64,000 bases of DNA from Zeugodacus cucurbitae (taxonomy: Eukaryota; Arthropoda; Insecta; Diptera; Tephritidae). The number at the start of each line of letters is the position of its first letter. Within the stretch, counting starts at the first letter, position 1. The stretch covers positions 20,216,001-20,280,000 of the forward strand of contig NC_071670.1 in assembly GCF_028554725.1 (NCBI RefSeq). Reading direction: 5' to 3'. This document shows, piece by piece, positions 48,375-59,629 of this stretch. The notes under the pieces were generated by a model. The model ran no database searches. It was given only the letters and a program-made list of their open reading frames with translations, and had not been told where the DNA came from. The translations under genes and the position numbers were made by a program.

Positions 48375-48916
48375 CAGTATACTCTCGAAAAGTAAATTCT
48401 CAGAAAGTAACTAATCGCGGAGAAGTTAATCACCTTTAAGATTACACATGCACCTCGAAAAAGTAAATTTTTTAATTTACTTTTCAGAGAGTGTAGAGAG
48501 CAACATCGTAAGCAAAAAAAAACACTTACTCTCTTGTTTATCGCGTCCTTTTAGTAAATAAAGTCTCCTACTTGATCCACTGGTTTAAAAATGAAAACGA
48601 TGCAAATCAGGTGTCAGACTTTTTGAATTGTCGTACAAAAATGGTCAGAAAATATATTGCAAAAGAAAAAAACAAAAGAATATTCAAGATTTTTTCTCTT
48701 CATAGTAAATACATATGTATGTATGTAAATGTAAATATGTTTTTCATGTAAATCCATATGTTTTATTGAAGCAAATAAATGAATGAATTTTTTAAGTTTA
48801 AAAATGCATTTAATATTATAAAAACAGATAATTTATGTATATATTTGGAAAAGTAAATTATTCGAAAAAGTAAATTACCCAAAATACCAATCGATTTACT
48901 TTTCGAGAGTATACTG
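48375..48916. mobile_element. 542-bp TA-flanked pogo-like MITE
   Basis: The ends are CAGTATACTCTCGAAAAGTA and the exact inverse TACTTTTCGAGAGTATACTG, each next to TA. Subterminal copies of GAAAAAGTAAATT occur on both sides (48458-48470, 48846-48877). Non-coding. Confidence 0.88.
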
Positions 48917-50100
48917 TATATACATATATTAACATTTTCATTCAAGAATATGTATTATTAAATTATTCAACTATCAACTTCTGAACTATACATATGTACA
49001 TATATATTTTGGAAAAGAGTGAAGTACCCATTTCTTTATAATGATCTAAATCTCTGAAGTTCTTACAATTATTGTCATGTTTATGCTATAGCGGCAAAAA
49101 CATTTGGCCAATAATTTTGAAGAATTTTTATATAAAACTCCGTATCTGTTCAGGTTACGTACATATGTACATATGTATGTCGACCCAACTGTCGTGGTTA
49201 CGGCTGAAAACAATTACAGAAGTATTTTAAACTAAAGTACAACTATTATAGATATGTACATACTTTGAGTATATACATAAATATTAATCATACAACAGCT
49301 ACATATAAAGCATTTACGAATGCTAGGAGCTCACCTAGGGAACAAAATACATTTTTTACTTTGTCCCATTGTAGTAAGTATTTTGTGAATGAAAGTTCTA
49401 TGAATACCTTCCAAGCCTCAACTTTCAATAATATTTTGATGATTTCGGGCTATTCTTTTAGCAAAAGTACTGCAAGGTAACTTTTGCTGTAGTCTATCCT
49501 CGTTGTAGATCCAAGTTTACCACATTTTATATAAGATTAAAAAAAAGGTGAGTTCCAGATATGTTATGGTCACCAAAACACCTAAGTATCTGGTGCAATA
49601 ATTTTTGAAACAACAACGATGTAATACAATTGTATGTACATATCTATTCGAAAGCCCAGAAGTACATATGTATGTTTGTATGTACATAAGTAAATTTTGA
49701 TGCTGGAAAATATATATTTAGCATTCGAAACGAAAGGTATTCTCAACTACATAAATGCAAACAATTTTTATTTGACTTATTTATTATTTCTTCTTGCTTT
49801 CTTTTCATTATTGTTGTTATATTGTTTTTGTGTTATTCAATTGTGCTTTTTCATTTGTGCTGTATGCTTTTTTCTGTTTGTATGTATCTCGCCGTACGGT
49901 TAAATGCGCCAAACAGAAACGTGATGAAAATTGGCAACGGCGCATCGTATCGCACTGAGCTGTGTGTTACTGCTGCCCACAGTTATTTGGAATTTTCTTC
50001 GCGTTGCTGAGTGAATGTGGGCACCCTTGCTAATGTTGTTGTTGTATAGCTTACAAACAACATAAGTAACAGCAATAGCAACGGGCAAACACACAGACAC
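48917..50100. other. Intronic DNA
   Basis: Microsatellites occur near 49155-49180 and 49665-49690. Frames such as 49265-49480 and 49697-49903 are unsupported. Confidence 0.4.
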
Positions 50101-50164
50101 ACTCACACAAATTGCACAAGATTATTGTTGTTGGCTGTCGGCGCTGTAGTAGAATTATAATGAA

Positions 50165-50210
50165 CAAGCAAAAAATATAAATAAATTGACACGAGTGGTC
50201 AGACGAGTTG
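50165..50210 (+). promoter_or_regulatory. Weak candidate promoter (TATA plus initiator)
   Basis: TATAAATA (about 50177-50184) is followed about 20-25 bp later by a TCAGAC initiator-like motif (about 50199), and the downstream 500 bp is richer in G+C than the surroundings. It could start an alternative Smr 5' exon, with a possible donor TAG/GTGAGC near 51366. Spacing is slightly short and no DPE is present. Confidence 0.25.
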
Positions 50211-51386
50211 AGCGCCGTAATGTTAAACTAAACGACGAACGCTCGAACAAACAAACGAACGACCTCTGCGTTCACGTCATACGTATATTTATATCTATAT
50301 CTCTACATACATATGTATGTATGTACATATCACAAATCTTTTATGTGCATATAAAATCAGCAGAAAAGTAACGACGAGAGTTGCTAACGTCAGAGTGAAG
50401 AAAAAATGCTGTAATAACAAGTTCGCTGCATGCGCTGACGTCGCTGCTGGGTTTGCTCGTTTCTGTTTGTGCGAACTTTGTGTAACTGCGCCTTCGAATT
50501 CGTTGCGAAGCCAACGTCGAGTGTATTGTTTTTTGGTGCAGCTGGCATCTGCTGGGGATTTTATTTCACTTCTTTGTTTGTTATGAATGTATGGTGTTTT
50601 TCTGCTTTTTCGTTTTTATTTTGGCAGTCGCATGTACCAACACAATCGCAAGCATACATCCCGTCGAACACGTTCAATTATAATATTTATATTGTATATA
50701 TGTATGCATAGGTATGTATGTATGCACTTCAAGTATGTTTGAATGTGCACCATTTGTTGTTGTCATTATAATTATTATATTCTGCGCATACGTTGTTGCG
50801 GTCGTTTATATTGCTGTTGGTCGTTGTTGGAAACGCAAGACGAAAATAGACTGAAAAAAGACATTTGTATAATAGGTTGTCGGGCCACGAAGTGGGAGAG
50901 CGGGTATACAAATGAGCAGGTACACGATAACATGGAAACGAAAAAAACCAAAGAGAAATTAGAAACAGTGCAGCAGCAATAATAATGGTTGACTGTCAAG
51001 GGAAAACGTTCGAAAGGGAGGCAGGAGTACCGTCGATTTTATACTAGTTCGCGCTGTTGGCATTATTGTTTTTTTTCTGCGCTTGCATTATAAATTTGTT
51101 ATTGTTGTTGCTATTATTGCTACAACCGGTTTTTGTTGTTGTGTAGCCAGTTATTATTGTTGCCGCTGCGACCGACCGCTACACTTCAGCGCACTGCATT
51201 GAATTCGTTGTTGATTCTATGCAGTCCCAGTACATGTTTCCTTTACTTTTTATATTATTCTGTGCTTGCTGTTGTCGTCTTTGTTATTATGGTTATTATT
51301 GGATGGCTTCACTGTGTGTTTTGCTTTTTTATTTCACTGCACTTATGTATATACATACGTACATAGGTGAGCTCTTGGTATTCGAC
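50211..51386. other. Mixed-composition non-coding DNA
   Basis: Short TTGTTGTTATT-type repeats (51060-51160) and frames without recognised domains. It could hold an untranslated exon; I cannot confirm one. Confidence 0.35.
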
Positions 51387-51861
51387 TAATCGACTAACCG
51401 AATTAACCGAATAGGGCATTATTCGAATAATAATAATCGGTTTGCACTATTCGGATAGTCGTCAGTCATAGACTATTCGATTAACCAGTCATTTTCGACT
51501 ATTTAGTTAACCGTTCGTTGTCGACTATTCGAATAGTGCAAGTTCATTAATATTCTTATTTTTATTGAGAAAAGTGAAACATTAAAACTAACAAACCGGC
51601 CACTTTATCAAAATCAAAGAAGATGTTCTCCATTGGAAACATTGTGACACCACGTAGAAGCTGCTTGCAACCAACAAATGTTAACCTTTTAACTTTATTC
51701 GAATAGTGACAGTAAACTATTTGAATAACCGCAGTAGAACGACTATTCGAACAGTCGTAACATTGCGACTAATCTAATAGTACTTATCGGTTAATATTCG
51801 TACGAACGGTTGCACACCGGATATTCGAATAATCGGTTTCAGGTTAATCGAATAATTTTTA
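51387..51861 (+). mobile_element. TTCGAAT-motif repeat, copy 2 (more complete)
   Basis: Arrays of ATTCGAATA/TATTCGAAT and CGACTAACCG-type motifs flank an interior segment (about 51597-51675) shared with the copy at 36301-36650. The right end (CAGGTTAATCGAATAATTTTTATAG) is the inverse of the start of that copy (AAAATTATTCGATTAACCTG), so this copy probably holds the full element, about 475 bp. Confidence 0.65.
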
Positions 51862-52061
51862 TAGAGAGATATACATATACATATAATTTTTAGATAGATG
51901 TATATAATACGTACTATTTATATGGATATATTACTTGCATTACATTAAGTTTTATTATGTACATGCCTATAACTAACATAAAAGTACCAGGTTAAGCACA
52001 TATTCATGAGTATTGCTATTGTTGTAAAATTCTAATAATTGAATTGACGAGTAATTGCACG

Positions 52062-52330
52062 ACATGGCAATAGCGTTTAGAAATCAAATTTCATAGAAAT
52101 GTCCCTCCATAACTGGAAACTTCCATAAGTGGAAATTCTCCATTATTCGAACCCTTGAATTGTAAATAGAAGTAAAATTGTATACAAATTTCCTTCCATA
52201 AATCGAATTTTTCGACGAGGTCATAATACAAAATTTAAAATATGTATTACTATCGATGCAGAAATTTAAAAGAATCCCCATATCGTATGGAAGCGAATAA
52301 AAAATATGATATTACACTTATGGAAAGTTA
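52062..52330 (-). mobile_element. Pogo-like MITE, family P, copy 5 (reversed, partial)
   Basis: It reads as the inverse of the family's right half: GGAAACTTCCATAA, then CCTTCCATAAATCGAATTTTTCGAC, CATAATACAAAATTTAAAA and CGTATGGAAGCGAA. Terminal bases are not preserved. Confidence 0.65.
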
Positions 52331-53444
52331 CAAGTTGAATAAAGTTACGAGTATTGCACTTTTTTGAGTAAATTGTCTCTTATATTTTAATACGTCTCAA
52401 AACCAGTTTTTCACTTTCTTTATTGAATTTTTGAATAATTGATTTTTTAACTTTTTTCTTTTAAGAATATGAAATTCATATTTTATAATGCTTTTAATAC
52501 AATTATTTCGCCAAACTTGTGTGCTCCGCATTGCAAAACTTGTTCGTTCAGAGGCAAATAGTTCGAACTTTGAATCGTGCTACATGTTGCTTTCAAACAG
52601 TGAGAATCTGCTGCATCTTCAACATGTTTGTCATACAATTCCCAACCGTTTCGTTGCTATGGTGTTTTGTGCCGCCATCATGGATTTACGCACACAAGTT
52701 TAGCTTATACACGAATCTGAACAGGTCAAAAATATGAAATGGACTCGCTACTTCCCTTTCTGACGCATTGCTGTCGATTACTTCAATGGCGGCCATCACT
52801 AATTCTTATGAATCGGTTCGTAAATTAACGAGTAGCACAAATTATATTGCGCTTTCTTACTCCAATGTGTTTCAAATCTTTGCTTTATATTCACCACATT
52901 TAATAACTAGTAGTATCAACACTGAGCAACTCGTTGGTTGCGGTATTATCAGTTCGAAACGATTTTGCAAAGTGTTCGGTTGTATTAAATTAATATTGGT
53001 GAATTTGTTTAAATTTCTGGAACAAATAGAGAAATTATTGTAAAAAAATTGGAGTAATTGAAAGGGAAATATTCGCAAAAGATATAATGTCGCTACTAAA
53101 GGAACTCTAAATAAGTGTAAGACGATACATGACATCAAATTCTGCACGCTGTCAATATATGTATTTGTTTGAAGCAATTTTTTATACATTGAAGTGGCTT
53201 CACAATTGTTGAATCCACGAACGTTACTACAGTATACTTCAAAGTTTTGTTTATATCGCCAACGCGGAATGAAATGGTATGGAAAATCAGCTAAACCTTT
53301 ATTTACAAATTAATTCTAACTTCATTTTATTGTAGATTTTTCACATAATTGATCTTTGCATTGGGTGTATTATTGCAACAACAAACAAATTAAATTGAGA
53401 ACCTTACAAGTAGTGACTGTTCTGCAATAATAGCAATTGTTATT
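52331..53444. other. Upstream region of the nested gene
   Basis: Frames at 52488-52737 and 52768-53043 show no domains. The promoter of the gene at 53445 probably lies here, but no clear TATA/initiator pair was seen. Confidence 0.4.
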
Positions 53445-54615
53445 ATGACTACATTGGCAGCATTGTCTAATCCTGTCACTAATGATTCTGCCGGTAATGT
53501 GGGCTGTAGTTCATCCACAGCGAATGGGGGAAACAACAACAGCAACAATGTTGAGCGACGTTGTGAGAATGCAGACTGTAATGTCATTAAACTGGTGTCA
53601 ATGGTGCCAAAACGCAAAATAACACAATTTGTAACAGAGCCTTCTGTAATGGAGAAACCAATGCTGATAAATGGTTTTACAACTGTTTTTCAAGTGGAAG
53701 GAAATTCTGCAAAACTAAGTGATTTAAAGAATCCGAATCCAAGCACAACACCCCAACCAAAAAGTATTTTTCGTATTGTTCCAAACACACATGCTCATAT
53801 AGTGAATTACGTTGTAGTCGATGCTGATGGCGATTCATTGCGTAAAATCAATGAAGGTGATCCGGCTACAATGCGGAAATTACTTGAGTCACAAAAGGTC
53901 AGTGCCGATCAAATGTTGAAAAAGCTCATGGCAGGACATGGTCCCAGCGTTCCAATTGTCTGCAGCACATCGCCTGCTTCAACAAGTGTGAGTACCGTAA
54001 CACCTGTGACACCATTAAATGTACGTAATGTAATGACTGCGAATAACACTACAACTACTACGACTGTTAATACAGCAAATGCAAATCTTCGTGCAAATAT
54101 TACAACAGTTGCAGGAAATTCAACACCGAATAGTTCTACGAAATCTTCAGCGTCAATACAGTTACCTATACGAATGCACCCAAACTTGAAGATAACTGCT
54201 GTGGCAAGCAGGGAAACAATTGGACAATTGGTGGAACCAAATATTGGCACACAACCGTCAGCCCAAGTGGCGCCACCACCACCAGCACCTACTGTGCCAA
54301 TAATTACGCCTATACCATTGGCAAATTTGCAGAGTTCCCCTGCTAATGTGATTTCTAGCCAACCAACGGATAAGTGAGTTTATTTACTGCCAGTGCTAAC
54401 TTTGATAAAAATTTAATTACATAATGTATGTATTTTCTTTAATTAGAACAAATATTGATAAAATGCAAGCGGAACTTGCGGAGTTGCGTCGTACTGTGGC
54501 TATGTTAGCTGAAGCAATGCCAATGAATCCTCAAGCACAGAAAGCGCTCCAACAAACAACAACAACTCAGCAACCGATACGTGGTGTAACCGTGAAAAGG
54601 CAGCGCATTAATTAA
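53445..54615 (+). CDS. Unrecognised two-exon gene nested in the Smr intron
   Basis: Exon 1 (53445-54373) and exon 2 (54447-54615) join across a 73-bp intron (donor GTGAGT, acceptor TTAATTAG). Phase is kept and the predicted product is 365 residues. Residues 1-40 are Ser/Asn/Gly-rich. A conserved-looking core (about 50-165; KRKITQFVTEPS, FRIVPNTHAHIVNYVVVDADGD, a KLLESQKVSADQMLKKL helix) is followed by a Thr/Asn/Pro-rich tail with APPPPAP (about 275-285). The C-terminus holds a short coiled coil (about 311-335, DKMQAELAELRRTVAML) and ends VKRQRIN. There is no signal peptide or membrane segment. A polyadenylation signal AATAAA lies at 54686-54691. The two-exon logic, coherent codon use and poly(A) signal make it a real gene. 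The composition and coiled coil suggest a nuclear regulatory protein, but that is inference; I do not recognise the family. Confidence 0.85.
54374..54446 (+). other. 73-bp intron of the nested gene
   Basis: Begins GTGAGT and ends AATTAG after a T-rich tract. Removal completes the split AA/A codon and keeps the frame. Size is typical of a short fly intron. Confidence 0.85.
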
Positions 54616-54685
54616 ACATGTATACAACTTTTTATAAGGTTATACGTCATAGCTAAAGCCATTACATTTGAATGCGATATTTTAG

Positions 54686-54691
54686 AATAAA
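54686..54691 (+). terminator. Polyadenylation signal of the nested gene
   Basis: AATAAA, 71 bp after the stop codon at 54613-54615. Confidence 0.6.
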
Positions 54692-55103
54692 ATAATGATT
54701 ACATAATCAAAGGAAATAAATGCTTTGTAATAGTCCGAAATGGAACTAAAGTTTTTTCATTATTATCATTCTCTTCCATTTACATATTCTCTTCATTTGA
54801 AGAGAATGATAGAAGACAAGATTACGACATTAGTGATGTAATCAGGACCCCTAATGAAGAAGAATTGTCAAATCGAAAACGGAAATGTAAAACATAGTGA
54901 AGCAAATTGAACAATGTGCAGATAAAATATTGCAATGAACGTAATTCTTAAAATCATCATCTATAAAATTATCCAATATAATAAAGTATATTTATAATTA
55001 AAATTGTTTGTTTTGTTACGAAAATGTCGCCATTTTTGCGAACTTTTTTGTTAGTAGAAAAGTGAAAAACAATCTTTATTTACGAATTTTTTGTACTATT
55101 GTT

Positions 55104-57284
55104 ATTGGGCCTAATCATTGAATCCGTTTCGATCGAAAAATGGTTCCATTCGATCGAAAAATTTTGCGTCGGAATTATTGAATCCGTATCGAAAATAAAA
55201 TTTACGTTCACATTGAACTCACTTACCGACTCGAAAAAATGCATTTCGCGGCTAATAGATGTCGCTAATTACGAAATCATTGAATCCGCAAAATCGAAAA
55301 TTTTGGTCGCCATCTATCCGTTGGTGAATGAGTCGCGGAAATGTAAAAGAAATAAACAATTTGGAAGTTTTTATGTAAATACAGTGGAACTTCTCTAACT
55401 CGAATCATCATAATCCACAAAAAAAACTTCGAGTTATAGAATTTTTCATAAAAACATATATTTTTCAAAAAGCCTGTAAAATATAGATTTATACACAGTT
55501 TTAATTATTTACTTCGCATAAAGTTTTATGTACATACGTTAAAGCATGTATTCTGTAATTTTGTTTGTTGCACTTTGCTATTGTTTGGCTCTTGGCATCT
55601 GTATCCATGATTTATGCAATCCATAAGTGTAATATAATATTTTTTGTTTGCCTCCATACGATATAGAGGGACTCTTTTAAAATTGTGCATCGATAGTGAA
55701 ATTTTAAATTTTGTATTATGCCCTGGTCGAAAAGTTCGATTTATGGAAGGAGATTTGTATGAAATTTTACTTCTATTGCCAATTCAAGAGTTCGAGTTAT
55801 GGAGATATTCGTGTTATAGAAGTTCGAGTTATGGAAGTTCCACTGTAATTACTGATGACGGACTAAATTATGTTTTATATGGGTATTTTAGAGACAAAAA
55901 TACTTTAACAAAACTTACACCCATTTTATGTATCCATAATAGCCTCAGTTCAGTCGCCTTCATACTACCGTAGCCCGAAAAATACATTGAGATGCTACTA
56001 GTGAATATGACATGCTACTGATCGCCAGTCGAAATTTTCTTACATGTTATTATTTCTTACATAATACTATCAATCCTCATTATAGTATCCAAATAAATAT
56101 AAATAATAAATAGATTCAGGTTACCACATAGGACTAGAAAAGAATGGCAGAAGCTAATATTTTAATAATACTATATTTTTAAATAATTTGTAATACATAT
56201 TTGATTTGGCCTTTCTGTTAGCTACCTTCAGCAAAGAATCGTAGCGTTGCACAAATCTTCATAATTGGACGGACAGCAGTTGATCGGTTGATGTATTTTA
56301 AATGTGGCCAACAAGAATGAAAATGCTTTTTTTGATTTACCGAAAATATAGTAAACATAACAAATAACAACATTTTAATTCTTAGCGTACTTCACATGTG
56401 GTAGATCCAAAGGATTGGTACGAACTCTAATTAAATCGACATTCAAGCTTTCTTCCCGCCTCATGAAAAATAATTCATAACTACTCATTATAGTTCTTTG
56501 TTATATTTTGATTCAAATAAAGTATTTTTATTCACGTATTTGTATTTTTAACTGCACAAATTGTCACCCACATTTCAACAATGCTGCCAAATTCTTTCAA
56601 AATAATTGGCAAAAATGTAAACTCATGGCTGCTATCTGCGTATTCTAGGCAACTGAGCCAAATAGATTATCGTAATATGAAATCAAGTCTCAGTTGCCAA
56701 GGCAACTACACTGGGGACTATTCCAGTAGTCTTACACAATTGGGTTGCTAATTCGAGGCGTTTAAATACGATATAAAGTTTCTCCCCGAAATAGCCCAAG
56801 AATTTTCTGAAAGCGCTTCAGGTGTATTAAATACTTTTTAGGAAGAAATTTTACAAGAGTTAAGCTATGTACGCTTTCCAATCCAGGACAAGACTGGATG
56901 AATGAAAATATGTAAAGGCATCATGTGTATATATTATGGGTTGATGAAGAATTTATTTATAGTTTGAAACTGATTTTAAGTTTGTAACCAAAAAATTACA
57001 CAAACGTAAAACAACGCATATCTGAATCAAGGGGTGGGTCCTTTATCTAAGTAACTTTAAGTTCACTTGATGAGGAAGCCAGTTTTAAATTTTTATGTAA
57101 ACGAAGAAAAAAGTTCAGACAAATTGATTTATCAAATCGATGAAGGTCGATAAAACAGCTTTGCGGTTTCACTTTATGGTAACGCGGTTTATCGACGGAA
57201 TCAATGATAGCTTGGACATTTTTGACCGAAAATCTTAATCGTATCGAATTCGAATTCGATGCGGATTCAATGATTAGACCCATT
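55104..57284. mobile_element. Possible ~2.2 kb inverted-repeat element (uncertain)
   Basis: ATTGGGCCTAATCATTGAAT at 55104 and its inverse with two mismatches ending at 57284 point inward. The ATTGAATCCG phrase recurs several times near the left end (55120, 55179, 55279) and once, imperfectly, near the right, like subterminal binding sites. A family P MITE is inserted at 55382-55845. No transposase frame is visible and no flanking duplication was found. The two ends could also belong to separate copies. Confidence 0.4.
55382..55845 (+). mobile_element. Pogo-like MITE, family P, copy 6 (complete)
   Basis: TA-flanked, 464 bp, with the CAGTGGAACTTCTCTAACTC start and GAAGTTCCACTG end of the family. 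Confidence 0.85.
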
Positions 57285-58012
57285 ATGCACGTTTATGCGT
57301 TTATATTTACAAAGTTGATATGCTATATTTCCTTACAATGTTTACAAAAGCTCACTGTTAATATTCTGGGAAAGTATATGTAGTTTAATTTTTAAACTTA
57401 TATTTCAGCCAATTTTATAAGAGATCTTGTAACTTTTTTGATTTTATGTTGCAAGCGATCGAATTTTTGAAGTTGAATTGTATTAACATATACTCTCGAA
57501 TTTATACGTTAAATGAAGCTAGTTGTACGCATTACCAAAACTGGCTACTTTTTAAGTAACTTGTTAATTTTCAAATTTCCAAGCCTTAAATAAATACTCT
57601 CTGGACTATATAATGAACGAATTATATTGAAGTATTGAGTATTTGGTGGGCGAATTTGAAAGTTTGATTTATAAAATGGAATTTTAATACGAATGCAACT
57701 AATTAAGCGAATACAGAAACTTTTAAAGTGCATAAATTCAAATAATACAAATAAATACAAGAAAATATTAACTGCCCACTTTATTATTTAAATATATCCA
57801 TACTACTTTTATAAAGAGAAAAGATTTGTATGTATGTTTGTAATGAATAAACTCAAAAACTACTGTGCCGATTTCAATAATTCTTTCACGTTTGAAAAGC
57901 TACGTTCCCCCCAGTTACATAGGCTATATTTATTGCTAAAATCTCAACTTTTTGGAAATAGTTCTCAGGTGAGGGTATCAAAAAGACTCCGTGATAGAGA
58001 ATCTTAATCTGA
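55846..58012. other. Intronic DNA
   Basis: Contains the right end of the uncertain 55104-57284 element. A stretch at about 57830-57950 (AAAAACTACTGTGCCGATTTC...) looks like part of a widespread insect repeat that I cannot name. No coding frame is supported. Confidence 0.4.
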
Positions 58013-58405
58013 AACTTTTTTTATACATATTTCTTTATTTATTGAATCTGCTTTGTTTAAAGCCTAACAATAAGTAATAAAATCTTAAATCTATTTACAT
58101 CTAAAAAACCTCAGGGTTGTGGTTGAGCTGTTTTGGTAGAACGGTGCTCTCTAATAGGCTGGTAGATCTCTCCTTTTTAAACGTGTTTGATTGCAGTAAT
58201 GTACCAAAGCATTAGCCAAAGGATTTGGATGTTCACGAAGTTTCGAAATATATTTCTCTCTACTGCCCTCTATCTCCTTCTTTACCATAGGAATATCAAG
58301 ATCTTTATGGATATTTTCGTTACGCATGTACCATGGTGAACCCGTGATTGTTCTAAGTATTTTAGATTGGAATCTCTGAATTATATCAATGTTGAAACTG
58401 AAAAT
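58013..58405 (-). pseudogene. 5'-truncated Jockey-clade LINE, C-terminal RT end
   Basis: The minus strand from about 58400 to 58151 reads without a stop as the C-terminal end of a Jockey-type reverse transcriptase (IQRFQSKILRTITGSPWYMR, NIHKDLDIPMVKKEI, then RLKRRDLPAY and a TAG stop at 58151-58153). It is followed by a short 3' UTR and an A-rich tail near 58013-58030. About 84 codons remain; the rest of the element was lost by 5' truncation, which is usual for LINE copies. Confidence 0.85.
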
Positions 58406-58696
58406 CGCTTACAAGTCATTCTCTTCGAATCGCAATTCCGTGCGAAGCCGGAGCGGTCTGAACTCTAATTCTTGATAGCAAATTAAATAGTTGTAACGGT
58501 TCCTGCACTTTTTCATATATGCAAAATTTTGATAAATATTTATTACATTTGACTTGAAGTATACTCGTATGTGTTCATATATTTTTATTTAATTTTAAAT
58601 CGCTTTCTATCCATTTGCATTAAGCGTATATTGCATTTATTCATTACAAATAAATCTAATAATCGGTTGGTTTTCGTCCCAATTCTGATTTTACAG
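58406..58696 (+). other. End of the intron upstream of the large Smr exon
   Basis: AT-rich, ending in the acceptor TTCTGATTTTACAG at 58683-58696. Confidence 0.7.
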
Positions 58697-59594
58697 GCCA
58701 ATCGATGGGTCGCAGTCATACACGAAGGGCGGCGGCGCTCATGGACAGCAACCTACTCATTCGGCCGCTGCTGCAGCAGCCGTCGCTGCCGCCGCCCATC
58801 AACAAATACATCAGCAAATGCAACAAATGCATCAGCAACAGCAGCATCAACAACAACAACAGCAGCAGCAGCAGCAACATCAACAACAACAGCAGCAAGC
58901 TGCTCAACAGCAACAGCAACAACAATCCGCTCAACAACAACAACAGCAGCAGCAGCATCATCTCCACCACCATCAGCAGCAGCAGCAACAACAGCAACAG
59001 ACCACCCGTTCAGCAGCTAGTCCTCTATCTCCACCACGAGCCGGTCCGGGTTCAGCGGCCGCCGCCAACACGTACGCGAAGTATGCGGAACTCAATGCGG
59101 TGCGGGAAGCGCCACATCCTTATATCCAGCAAGGTTCGTACGGTATTGGACCACCAGGCGCCCAATATCGTGACAACCCCTACACGCGAATACCTCAGAT
59201 GGCACCCGATTTTCAACGAGCGGCAGCAGCTGCCGCAGCGGGTGGTAGCACGGGTAGCGCACAAGTGCCCACCGGCGTTGTACAAGTACCGGGAGGCGGT
59301 CTGCAACCGGCACCTCCCAGTGTGGGCAGTGGAGCACACCTTGAAGCTTTACATTTCGCGCACCAACAGCCACCCTCAGGACAACAAGCGGTCAATGCAG
59401 CGCATGTGCTCAGCGGTGCAAACGTTGGAGGCGGTAGCGGCAGCTCAGCCTCGCCTCTCAATGCGAGCAACGCAGCGGGAAATGCCAACTTAATACGTCA
59501 GCGAATAATAATCCCAGCGCATCACTATCCCAGTGACTATCTGACGAACGCTAATGCCGTTGCGGCAGCGAATGCGCGCAGCCAACAACAACAT

Positions 59595-59629
<35 letters not shown>

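Noticed and set aside
50690..50716. CATAG/GTATGT as a ratchet site
   Set aside because: Sits in a TATG microsatellite without a pyrimidine tract.
58818..58820. Met at 58818 as the Smr start codon
   Set aside because: The frame is open back to the acceptor at 58697 (PIDGSQSYTKGGG... with poly-Ala), so the exon begins earlier and the real start must be in an upstream exon.
58716..58997. Leu-rich minus-strand frame opposite the Smr poly-Gln tract
   Set aside because: Poly-Leu is the antisense reading of CAG/CAA repeats; no signal of its own.
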